Shown: piece by piece, positions 1-5,459 of the stretch | Position numbering within the stretch: position 1 is the first letter of the stretch | Layout of the letters: the number at the start of each line of letters is the position of its first letter | Assembly (NCBI GenBank): GCA_005883855.1 | Contig: VBAU01000346.1 | Location: 4,160-10,766 of the forward strand | Direction: 5' to 3' | DNA length: 6,607 bases | Source of the DNA: Bacteroidota bacterium | Lineage (GTDB): Bacteria > Bacteroidota > Bacteroidia > Chitinophagales > Chitinophagaceae | Translations under genes and position numbers: made by a program | Notes under the pieces: generated by a model | What the model was told of the DNA's origin: nothing | Seen by the model: the letters and a program-made list of their open reading frames with translations, nothing else | Database searches by the model: none

Positions 1-1229
1 TAGCAAATGATATTGATACCAGCATCCAGGCCGTCGCCTATTTGCTGGAGCATGACACACACAGGAATTGGGATTTCTATCGCGGCGCTGCGAAGAATTT
101 TTTGTGGTCGAAGCTGGACCAGGAATATAAAGATGAGATCAACGGAATTGTCGAAGGCCTGCACGCACAGAAAAAAAATTATGACAGCCTTGACATCACC
201 GCGTACAATGCGATGGAAGAACTGGCTTACTATTATGTACCTATGCTGGATGATTTGAATAAACCGGGAAGTGGTGATAACAAAGCTCCGGGCAATTGCA
301 GCGCCTTTATTGCTACTGGCAGTTATACAAAAGATGGAAAAATTGTGATTGGCCACAATAACTGGACCTCATACATCACCGGGCAGCATTGGAATGTAAT
401 TGCCGATATTGTTCCTCAAAAAGGTAACCACATGCTGATGGATTGCATGCCTGGTTTTATTCACAGCGGGGACGACTTTGTGATCAGCAGCAATGGGATC
501 CTGGTTACTGAAACCACCATTACCCAATTCAAGGGATTTGATTCAACGGGCATCCCTGAGTTCATGCGCGCCAGGAAGGCCTCTCAATATGCCAATAACA
601 TTGATGATGTCGTTAAGATATTCGCTACCGGCAACAATGGCGGCTATGCAAATGACTGGCTCATTGGTGACACCAAGACAAATGAAGTCGCTAAACTCGA
701 GTTAGGATTAAAAAACTATCGCCTTTGGCGAAGCAAAGACACCGCTATCGCAGGTTCCAATTTCGCCAGCGATCCTGCTCTAATTGCGCAGGAAACGACT
801 TTTGATATAAACGACAAAACCAGTTCACCCAACGGTCGCAAAGTGAGGATGGAACAACTACTATTGGTAGAGATGAAGGGGAAACTTGATGCTGAGAGTG
901 GTAAAAAGGTGGAAGCCGACCATTATGATGTCGCGCAAAACAAAAATGCAGCCAACAAGTGTGTTGTCTGCGGTCACGTAGACGAAGATGCGCGGGGTTG
1001 CATGGAATGGGATTGGCCAACCTATTATCCCGGTGGCGCCGTGCAGGGCAAGGTTACAACCGCTGAACTCGCAAAAAATATGCAGCTATGGGCACACATG
1101 GGGCATCCCTGTGGCGAAAATTTTATCGGTCAAAAATTCTACTTAGCTCACCCGGAGTACGCATGGCAGAAAAAATATTTGGTCAACATGCTTTCTTATC
1201 CGTGGACTTTGTTCTCAGCGAAAAAATAA
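1..1229 (+). CDS. C45/phospholipase B-like Ntn hydrolase (5' partial)
   Basis: The reading frame is open from the left edge (first full codon at base 3), so the N-terminus lies outside the window and the TTG at 42 is not a start. About 408 residues are visible. I recognise the phospholipase B-like / peptidase C45 (acyl-CoA:6-APA acyltransferase-like) group: N-terminal-nucleophile amidohydrolases that self-cleave before a Cys and then hydrolyse amide or ester bonds. The likely nucleophile is the Cys of NCSAF at 297-299. Family-like blocks follow: GHNNWTSY, TETTITQF, RARKA, NNGGYANDWLIGD, ELGLKN, EWDWPTYYPGGAVQGK and HMGHPCGENF. Family members are often exported; the signal peptide would be upstream and cannot be seen. 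The substrate is unknown. The stop is TAA at 1227, and the next gene is convergent. Family placement is fairly firm; phospholipase versus acyltransferase activity is open. Confidence 0.8.
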   Translation, partial: ANDIDTSIQAVAYLLEHDTHRNWDFYRGAAKNFLWSKLDQEYKDEINGIVEGLHAQKKNYDSLDITAYNAMEELAYYYVPMLDDLNKPGSGDNKAPGNCSAFIATGSYTKDGKIVIGHNNWTSYITGQHWNVIADIVPQKGNHMLMDCMPGFIHSGDDFVISSNGILVTETTITQFKGFDSTGIPEFMRARKASQYANNIDDVVKIFATGNNGGYANDWLIGDTKTNEVAKLELGLKNYRLWRSKDTAIAGSNFASDPALIAQETTFDINDKTSSPNGRKVRMEQLLLVEMKGKLDAESGKKVEADHYDVAQNKNAANKCVVCGHVDEDARGCMEWDWPTYYPGGAVQGKVTTAELAKNMQLWAHMGHPCGENFIGQKFYLAHPEYAWQKKYLVNMLSYPWTLFSAKK

Positions 1230-1274
1230 AATTGCCGCGAGGTGAAAGGCATCAAGGTTACCGCGTTTGCAATT
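1230..1274. terminator. Imperfect inverted repeat between convergent genes, possible terminator
   Basis: The arms AATTGC (1230-1235) and GCAATT (1269-1274) pair perfectly. Inside them CGC/GCG and GGT/ACC can pair with small bulges, leaving a loop of about 16 nt. The repeat starts one base after the stop codon of the hydrolase gene and lies between two convergent genes, where a bidirectional terminator is expected. There is no clean T-tract on either side, so the call is tentative. Confidence 0.3.
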
Positions 1275-1321
1275 CAGCTCTTTCTTTGGGCCTTCAAGTC
1301 TTTGTGCCAACAATCAGCAAA

Positions 1322-1510
1322 TTAAATTTCTAATCGTTCCAGCACGATCATAGCTTCTACCAATTTATTCCACGCATTTTGCCAATTGATTTTTGCTTCC
1401 TGCAATTTCTCGTGGTGTTCCTTTTCCAGTTTGCCTTTGCTTTTTACGTAGGCTTCGAAGTTCTTGAATGCTTCTTCATGTAATTCTTCTAGTCTTTTTT
1501 TGGGATCCAT
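1322..1510 (-). CDS. Small charged helical (coiled-coil-like) protein, 62 aa
   Basis: This 62-residue protein starts at the ATG whose first base is 1510. It is rich in Glu and Lys with regularly spaced Leu, Ala and Trp (for example LEELHEEAFKNF, then NAWNKLVEAMIVLERLEI), so a single long amphipathic helix or helical hairpin is likely. It has no signal peptide or membrane segment and no cysteines, which suggests a small cytoplasmic protein that may act through oligomerisation. I do not recognise a family. Evidence that it is real: low-complexity helical composition that would be unusual in a random frame, a convergent layout with the hydrolase gene, and no competing frame of quality. No strong ribosome binding site is visible, which is normal for Bacteroidota. 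Confidence 0.55.
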   Translation of the reverse strand: MDPKKRLEELHEEAFKNFEAYVKSKGKLEKEHHEKLQEAKINWQNAWNKLVEAMIVLERLEI

Positions 1511-1678
1511 GCTGTTGGCGCTTTATTAAATAGGACCAAATTCCGTGCAAGCATTTATTCCAGTTCAGCATTGCACAGACCATTCATATTTGTACACGTA
1601 AATACTGGGTTAAAAATATGCGTCCGCAAATAACCAGGTGCAAAACGAAATTAAACTCAGCAGCTCGGTTGATCAATG

Positions 1679-1691
1679 ATATGACTCATAT
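1679..1691. repeat. Perfect 13-nt palindrome, possible operator
   Basis: ATATGACTCATAT is a perfect inverted repeat of two 6-nt half-sites (ATATGA and TCATAT) around a central C. It sits about 169 nt upstream of the divergent 62-aa gene and about 215 nt upstream of the lipocalin-like gene. Its shape suits a dimeric regulator, but it is too short to exclude chance in an AT-rich spacer. Confidence 0.3.
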
Positions 1692-1851
1692 AAGAAAATA
1701 ATTGTAGTCATGAGGACTGATCTCTAAATAGTGCCGGGATTTCAAAACGGAATTAAGCGGCCTAAAATTTGCCTGCAATTTTCCAAATTCTCATTTAAAC
1801 CACTCGTACATTGATTTCCTTTCTTTAAGACTCTTTGAACGCTGTATGGCC

Positions 1852-1883
1852 CTACGAAGAACTCGTCAAGGTTCTACGAATAA
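1852..1883 (+). promoter_or_regulatory. Pair of 10-nt direct repeats upstream of the lipocalin-like gene
   Basis: CTACGAAGAA (1852-1861) and CTACGAATAA (1874-1883) match at 9 of 10 bases and are separated by 12 nt, a period of 22 nt or about two helical turns. Two 9-10 nt direct repeats with a 12-13 nt spacer is the known arrangement of LytTR-family response regulator sites. The base sequence itself does not match the published LytTR consensus well. The second copy ends 23 nt before the ATG, so it could overlap the transcription start. Confidence 0.35.
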
Positions 1884-1906
1884 ACATTTAACTAAAACAC
1901 AGCATC

Positions 1907-2419
1907 ATGAAAAAGTTCTTATTCTTCATCGCAGCACTATCTGCCTTTTTGCTGACTGCAAAACCCGCATTCGCGCAGAAAAAAAACCAACTTGAAGGTG
2001 TCTGGAAAGTCGTTGAAGTGATCGTGCATAGTCAAAGTACCGGCAAGGACACTACAATTAGCACTCCTCAGCCAGGTATTGTCATCATTACAAAAGGCTA
2101 CTACAGCATCGTCGTTATTCAGAGTGGAACGCCAAGAACCGCGGCTGAGGCAGCCAAAGATCCGCAGAATCTGACTGACGCCGAAAAGATCGCACGATTT
2201 ACTGAGTGGAGTTCTTTCGTGGCTAACTCCGGCACTTATGAAATCAAGGGGTCCACGATGCTTAGGCATCCGGTGGTGGCAAAGAGCGTAGATGTCATGA
2301 ACCGCCAGGACCCACTTGCTGACGATTTCACCCTGGAAGGCAACAGCACGCTTCGGATAATTCCCGCCGCTGATCGCGCAGGGATTCGGCCAAAGGTCAA
2401 ATTGGTAAGATTGGAGTGA
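1907..2419 (+). CDS. Secreted lipocalin-like domain protein, 170 aa
   Basis: A clear Sec signal peptide (MKKF, hydrophobic core FFIAALSAFLL, AFA at 21-23) should be cut before Q24, giving a mature protein of about 147 residues. The mature part opens with LEGVWKVVEV; the G-x-W (G31, W33) is the usual start of a lipocalin-like barrel. Alternating beta-type segments follow (GIVIITKGYYSIVVIQ; SGTYEIKGSTMLRHPV; DFTLEGNSTLRII) and the protein ends in the strand VKLVRLE. This is the pattern of the small lipocalin-like proteins common in Bacteroidota (Pfam Lipocalin-like group). Members are presumed to bind small hydrophobic ligands in the periplasm or outside the cell, but the ligand is unknown. The ATG at 1907 is the only start giving the full signal peptide. 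No Shine-Dalgarno is seen; the leader is A-rich. Confidence 0.75.
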   Translation: MKKFLFFIAALSAFLLTAKPAFAQKKNQLEGVWKVVEVIVHSQSTGKDTTISTPQPGIVIITKGYYSIVVIQSGTPRTAAEAAKDPQNLTDAEKIARFTEWSSFVANSGTYEIKGSTMLRHPVVAKSVDVMNRQDPLADDFTLEGNSTLRIIPAADRAGIRPKVKLVRLE

Positions 2420-2493
2420 AATTTTAAAGCTGTTCTCATAGCTGGTACGACAAAGTCGCGCATTAGTTGTTGGTAACGCCTTACGGATAAAAC

Positions 2494-2524
2494 TATGGAC
2501 GATTAATGGCATACAATTAGTTTG
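2494..2524 (+). promoter_or_regulatory. Candidate Bacteroidota promoter for the DUF4142 gene
   Basis: TATG (2494-2497; consensus TTTG) is followed after exactly 19 nt by TTAGTTTG (2517-2524; consensus TAnnTTTG, one mismatch). The implied transcription start near 2531 leaves a leader of about 27 nt before the ATG at 2558. The spacing is the consensus one, but single mismatches in both boxes keep confidence modest. Confidence 0.4.
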
Positions 2525-2557
2525 TAAAAAAATGTCCGCTTTTATCATCCGGCGTTT

Positions 2558-3115
2558 ATGACGAAATATCTGTTGAATGCACTAATTCTGGGCTTTATCA
2601 GTTGTACGAAGACCCAGGAGGACAGCGACACCATCTCAAATAAAGATTTCGTGCTGCAGGTGTCAATAGTTAATAACGCCGAAATTGATATAGGCAGCCT
2701 TGCGGCTAAAAAGGCAATCGACGAAGGAGTTAGCGCGTTTGCGAAAACCATCACGGAATACCACACAGCAGCCCAAGCTCAATTAAAGAGCTTAGCAGTC
2801 AGTCTTAGCCTGTTTGCCCCAGATTCGCTCGATGGGGAACACATAATCTTAAAAAACCAGTTACTTGATCTCTCAGGTCATGCGTTCGATTCCCTTTATA
2901 TCCACACGCGTGTACAAGACTATCGCCAAGCCGTCAAACTTTTTTTCGAGGAAATGATGACCGGACAGAACGAACAGCTCAGAGACTATTCGGCATCAGT
3001 TCTCCCGGAATTGGAAGTCTATTTACATCAAGCGGATAGTTTGGCAAATAAGTATTCATTGCCTTTGCATAAATCCATGAAGAGAGAGCACCTATGTCAT
3101 CATGATAAAGGCTAA
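2558..3115 (+). CDS. DUF4142 family lipoprotein, 185 aa
   Basis: This is a DUF4142 (Pfam PF13628) protein, a four-helix, ferritin-like family of predicted envelope proteins whose role is not established. The N-terminus is a lipoprotein signal: a short hydrophobic run, then F-I-S-C with C16 as the lipidated residue, so the protein is probably membrane-anchored. The domain runs from about residue 28 to 165: SNKDFVLQVSIVNNAEIDIGSLAAKK, FAKTITEYHTAAQAQLKSLA, then YRQAVKLFFEEMMTGQNEQLRDYSASVLPELEVYL. These are the standard family blocks, with the H of EYH in the usual place. The family's third block is normally DxxH-type; here it reads RVQDYRQA. The end is unusual, a basic tail with several His and one Cys (KREHLCHHDKG). 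The gene probably has its own promoter at 2494-2524. Confidence 0.85.
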   Translation: MTKYLLNALILGFISCTKTQEDSDTISNKDFVLQVSIVNNAEIDIGSLAAKKAIDEGVSAFAKTITEYHTAAQAQLKSLAVSLSLFAPDSLDGEHIILKNQLLDLSGHAFDSLYIHTRVQDYRQAVKLFFEEMMTGQNEQLRDYSASVLPELEVYLHQADSLANKYSLPLHKSMKREHLCHHDKG

Positions 3116-3156
3116 CCGCCGGTATCAATCTGATGGCAAATGCTGCGTACAAAGAT

Positions 3157-3186
3157 TTTCGGTAGGGTTCATTTCGGTAGGATTCA
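3157..3186 (+). repeat. 15-nt tandem duplication in the leader of the Kir gene
   Basis: TTTCGGTAGGGTTCA (3157-3171) is followed directly by TTTCGGTAGGATTCA (3172-3186), with one mismatch in 15 and no gap. It lies between the DUF4142 stop and the potassium-channel promoter candidate, about 109 nt upstream of the channel ATG. It may be a simple slippage duplication or a pair of binding sites. Confidence 0.6.
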
Positions 3187-3268
3187 CCATGAAAAGTTCA
3201 GGCATCGGGCGAATGAAATCTTATGGATCGAAACACATGGACATAAAAGTTAACAACAAATCTGTCAG

Positions 3269-3276
3269 TAGATTTG
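3269..3276 (+). promoter_or_regulatory. Perfect TAnnTTTG box for the Kir channel gene
   Basis: TAGATTTG matches the Bacteroidota -7 consensus TAnnTTTG at all six defined bases. It ends 18 nt before the ATG at 3295, the same spacing as the candidate box before the DinB-fold gene. No good TTTG is found at the -33 distance. The TTG at 3274, a possible alternative start, lies inside this box, which argues against it as a start codon. Confidence 0.4.
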
Positions 3277-3294
3277 CTGATAAACTTATCAACT

Positions 3295-4242
3295 ATGTCT
3301 GTAATGAAACGCCTGAATCCCCATTCAAAAACCAACGAAGACACGGGGTTTAGCAATACCGGGAATATCAATGGTGGCCGGTTTATTAATCGGGATGGCT
3401 CATTTAACCTTTCCAAAAAGGGACGACCTTTCTGGGATCGCATAAGTGTATTCTATAACATGCTTTCGATTCCAGTGTGGCAGTTTATCGGCGTCATCCT
3501 ACTCTTCTATATAGCCATCAATTTTCTGTACACGCTTGTTTATTTTTGGCTGGGTCAAGAGCAGTTTACGGGCCTCATCTTCCATTCGCAATGGGGAATC
3601 TTTAAAGAGTTATTTTTTTTCAGCACGCAAACCTTCACAACGGTCGGCTATGGACGCATAAATCCAGTGGGTGCCGCGGCAAACTTCGTCGCATCTCTCG
3701 AAGCCTTAAATGGTTTTCTCTCATTTGCCATCGCCACCGGTTTAATTTATGGAAGATTCGCCAGGCCGAGAGCACACCTCGTTTTTAGTGATTATGCCAC
3801 GATCACGTCTTATCGTGATAAAAAAGGCTTGATGTTTCGGTTTGCGTGTTTTAAAGAACACCATGCATTATCGGATGTAACGGTGCAGGTAAATCTCGCC
3901 ATGCTGATCCAAGAAGACGGACAGGCCAATTATAAATATTATGTGCTTGCACTCGAGCGAAGTCATATCGAAAACTTGCCGATGAACTGGACCGTTGTTC
4001 ACCCAATTGATGAACAAAGTCCCCTGGTAGGGTTTAGCGAGGAAGATCTTCGTGCAGCAGATGTTGAACTCTACGTGACGGTGCGAGGATTTAATGATGT
4101 GTATTCGAGTACTGTCCAGCAGCGTACTTCCTACACTTTCCAGGAAATAAAAATGAACCGTCGCTTTGTGCCCATGTACCAGGAAACAGAAACGGGAACA
4201 ATTCTCGAATTACACAAACTGAGCAAATCAGTGGCGCTGTAA
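3295..4242 (+). CDS. Inward-rectifier potassium channel (KirBac type)
   Basis: This protein is a homotetrameric K+ channel subunit of the inner membrane. With ATG 3295 as start it is 315 aa; ATG 3304 would give 312 aa and is equally plausible, while the in-frame TTG at 3274 is unlikely. Order of parts: a short N-terminal tail with GGRFINRDGSFNL; an amphipathic slide helix (RPFWDRISVFYNML); TM1 near residues 64-85; the pore helix and filter STQTFTTVGYG with TVGYG at 116-120; TM2 near 130-153 (LEALNGFLSFAIATGLIYGRFARP); and then the all-beta cytoplasmic Kir domain (AHLVFSDYATIT, LMFRFACFK, VQVNLAM, LPMNWTVVHPIDEQSPL) to the end. The sequence is complete, with an intact filter and the expected length for bacterial Kir proteins. 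In known members, gating responds to lipids and ligands at the cytoplasmic domain. The neighbours offer no clear functional partner. Confidence 0.93.
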   Translation: MSVMKRLNPHSKTNEDTGFSNTGNINGGRFINRDGSFNLSKKGRPFWDRISVFYNMLSIPVWQFIGVILLFYIAINFLYTLVYFWLGQEQFTGLIFHSQWGIFKELFFFSTQTFTTVGYGRINPVGAAANFVASLEALNGFLSFAIATGLIYGRFARPRAHLVFSDYATITSYRDKKGLMFRFACFKEHHALSDVTVQVNLAMLIQEDGQANYKYYVLALERSHIENLPMNWTVVHPIDEQSPLVGFSEEDLRAADVELYVTVRGFNDVYSSTVQQRTSYTFQEIKMNRRFVPMYQETETGTILELHKLSKSVAL

Positions 4243-4246
4243 ACAT

Positions 4247-4277
4247 TTTCACAGCCACAGCAAAAAAACTACATTTA
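4247..4277 (+). promoter_or_regulatory. Candidate Bacteroidota promoter for the DinB-fold gene
   Basis: TTTC (4247-4250) and TACATTTA (4270-4277) are 19 nt apart. They match the TTTG-N19-TAnnTTTG promoter at 3 of 4 and 5 of 6 defined bases. The predicted start near 4283 leaves a leader of roughly 13 nt before the ATG at 4296. The promoter fits entirely in the 53-nt gap after the channel gene, so the DinB-fold gene need not depend on channel transcription. Confidence 0.45.
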
Positions 4278-4295
4278 CCAATCTAAAAACTGCTT

Positions 4296-4859
4296 ATGAC
4301 GAAAACAATTTTAAAAGCCGCCATGCTGATCGCTGGTGTGAGTTTCTATTTTACAAGCCTGTGTCAAACATCAAATCAAACATTAGGTTTAACAGATATC
4401 AGGTCACAAATGGTGGCCGATTGGGAACGGGCCAAGGCCTACACTATTGATTATCTCAACACCATGCCCGCTGATAAGTATACGTATAAACCAAACGACA
4501 GTGTAAGAACTTTTGCCGGTCATATGCTTCATCTTGCCATGGTCAACGTTCTTATAATGGCGACGGCCAACGACCTGCAGCCCTTACCGTGGGCGCAACT
4601 GGCTAGACAAAACAGTCCTACGGCTCAGAACAAAGATTCGGTGATGTACTATGTAACTGGCAGTTATGATTTTGCCATCAATGCAGTTAAAAACTCAGAT
4701 TTTACAAAATGGAGCGAACTAAAAACTGTATTTGGCCACCAGGCAACACGATTGGCTCTAATGAATAAAACATTTGAACATCAGACCCATCATCGCGGTC
4801 AAACAACTATTTACATCCGAATGCAAAACATAACGCCACCAAATGAGAGATTGTTTTGA
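4296..4859 (+). CDS. Secreted DinB-fold protein, 187 aa
   Basis: An N-terminal signal peptide (MTKTILKAAMLIAGVSFYFTSLC) ends before Q24, so the protein is probably exported; C23 is preceded by T-S-L and does not make a good lipobox. The mature part is a DinB/YfiT-type four-helix bundle: RSQMVADWERAKAYTIDYLNTMPADKY, then RTFAGHMLHLAMVN (H76, H79), and the diagnostic HQTHHRGQTTIYIRM near the end (H162, H165, H166). In this superfamily three His residues bind a divalent metal; H79 or H76 together with H162 and H166 (H-xxx-H) are the natural candidates. Characterised relatives include thiol S-transferases, but the function of exported members is unknown, and the name does not imply DNA damage repair. 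It ends 16 nt before the stop of the convergent SnoaL-like gene, with no obvious terminator hairpin between them. Confidence 0.83.
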   Translation: MTKTILKAAMLIAGVSFYFTSLCQTSNQTLGLTDIRSQMVADWERAKAYTIDYLNTMPADKYTYKPNDSVRTFAGHMLHLAMVNVLIMATANDLQPLPWAQLARQNSPTAQNKDSVMYYVTGSYDFAINAVKNSDFTKWSELKTVFGHQATRLALMNKTFEHQTHHRGQTTIYIRMQNITPPNERLF

Positions 4860-4875
4860 TGACTCGGGACTTTGT

Positions 4876-5361
4876 TTATCCAATGCCCTTTTGTTGTAAT
4901 TCTTGTTGCAGTTCTTCAGTCAACTGTTCAACCAGTTGAGGCCTGCCATGAAAAGCAGCAGGAGTGTTTTGAAAAAGAGCAATTCGAAAATGATCCATCT
5001 CATTCACTACCACCAAAGATTGGATAGCATTTGTTTTTGGGTTTATCTGTTTCTGTCCTGGTTGTGTCATACCCACCACGGCTCTCAACAGTCCAACCGA
5101 CGGAGAAAGGATTCTTATCTCCTTTACAATTGACACAAACTTTGCTGGTATGTGATCAGCAAATATAGATGAGAGGTGAACGTGAATCTCCTGCCTGCCA
5201 TTTGCCATACTGCCGTCGAAACCAATCATACTTCCATTTTCGGAAAACAGATCCGAAAAATCTCGGGCGTTTGTTTGATTCCAGGAATTGATGAGATGCT
5301 CATAGATTGATTCAATAATTGCCTCTGTCGCCGATTCGACTGCCATCTCGTGCTTTATCAT
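4876..5361 (-). CDS. SnoaL-like (SgcJ/EcaC-type) protein, 161 aa
   Basis: This is a small alpha+beta barrel protein of the NTF2-like / SnoaL superfamily, closest in pattern to the SgcJ/EcaC group (TIGR02246). Features seen: an N-terminal helix pair IIESIYEHLINSWNQTNARDFSDLFSENGS, then MIGFDG...GRQEIHVHLSSIF, the usual G-R-x-x-I-x-x-H block; then alternating strands KFVSIVKEIRILSPSVGLLRAVVGM and NAIQSLVVV, and a final FRIALFQNTPAAFHGRPQLVEQLTEEL, which is also typical. The tail is Gln/Glu rich. No signal peptide is present, so it is cytoplasmic. Family members range from ketosteroid-isomerase-like enzymes to proteins with no known reaction, so no substrate is assigned. Start: ATG 5361; an internal ATG at 5346 (MAVESA) could also serve. 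Confidence 0.8.
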   Translation of the reverse strand: MIKHEMAVESATEAIIESIYEHLINSWNQTNARDFSDLFSENGSMIGFDGSMANGRQEIHVHLSSIFADHIPAKFVSIVKEIRILSPSVGLLRAVVGMTQPGQKQINPKTNAIQSLVVVNEMDHFRIALFQNTPAAFHGRPQLVEQLTEELQQELQQKGIG

Positions 5362-5380
5362 AGAACATGTTTAGGTTTAC

Positions 5381-5410
5381 AACAGCCGAAGAAAAAATCC
5401 TTCGGCTGTT
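5381..5410 (-). terminator. Perfect 11-bp hairpin between two minus-strand genes
   Basis: AACAGCCGAAG (5381-5391) and CTTCGGCTGTT (5400-5410) are exact inverse complements around an 8-nt loop. In the - strand RNA a G-U and an A-U pair can extend the stem to 13 bp with a UUUU loop. It begins about 28 nt after the stop of the 47-aa gene and ends 19 nt before the SnoaL-like ATG. There is no T-tract after it on the - strand, so it is either a non-canonical terminator for the 47-aa gene or a leader structure acting on the SnoaL-like gene. Confidence 0.55.
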
Positions 5411-5413
5411 ATC

Positions 5414-5459
5414 GATTATTTGCCGCTGCGTGAACGGATTATTTGCTGGTGCGTGAACG
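5414..5459 (-). repeat. 23-nt tandem duplication across the stop of the 47-aa gene
   Basis: Two directly adjacent 23-nt units (5414-5436 and 5437-5459) differ at only two positions. The upstream unit (on the - strand) encodes the last six residues and the stop of the 47-aa protein (RSRTSK, stop). The second unit would read RSRSGK, stop in its own frame, but it lies after the stop and in another frame because 23 is not a multiple of 3. Confidence 0.85.

Larger units (their letters stand above)
1511..1906. other. Gene-free intergenic region, about 400 nt
   Basis: This stretch separates two divergent genes and contains no convincing coding frame; the longest ATG-started frame I traced on the + strand (1618-1701) has about 27 codons and no recognisable features. 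It is AT-rich. It holds a 6-bp inverted repeat (GTGCAA at 1545-1550, TTGCAC at 1571-1576), a perfect 13-nt palindrome at 1679-1691, and a pair of direct repeats at 1852-1883. It must carry the promoters of the 62-aa gene and the lipocalin-like gene, but I could not find a good TAnnTTTG box with a spaced -33 element for either. Confidence 0.6.

Noticed and set aside
745..1020. 91-codon - strand frame opposite the hydrolase gene
   Set aside because: It is fully inside the conserved hydrolase coding region, with Trp/His/Pro-rich random-looking composition.
1088..1333. 81-codon + strand frame overlapping the hydrolase C-terminus
   Set aside because: It is out of frame with conserved family blocks and runs into the convergent spacer without any domain.
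1545..1576. GTGCAA / TTGCAC inverted repeat upstream of the 62-aa gene
   Set aside because: Only 6 bp with a 20-nt loop; not distinguishable from chance.
1618..1701. Short ATG-started frame of about 27 codons in the gene-free region
   Set aside because: It is too short, has no convincing composition and no promoter or binding site.
1937..2548. 203-codon - strand frame opposite the lipocalin-like gene
   Set aside because: It lies across a well-supported gene with signal peptide and lipocalin pattern; the - strand product is Cys- and Ser-scattered with no family features.
3102..3353. 83-codon + strand frame starting inside the end of the DUF4142 gene
   Set aside because: It overlaps the channel N-terminus in another frame, has no recognisable domain, and its repeated segment comes only from the 15-nt DNA duplication.
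4903..5133. 76-codon + strand frame opposite the SnoaL-like gene
   Set aside because: It lies opposite conserved SnoaL blocks; no domain and odd composition.
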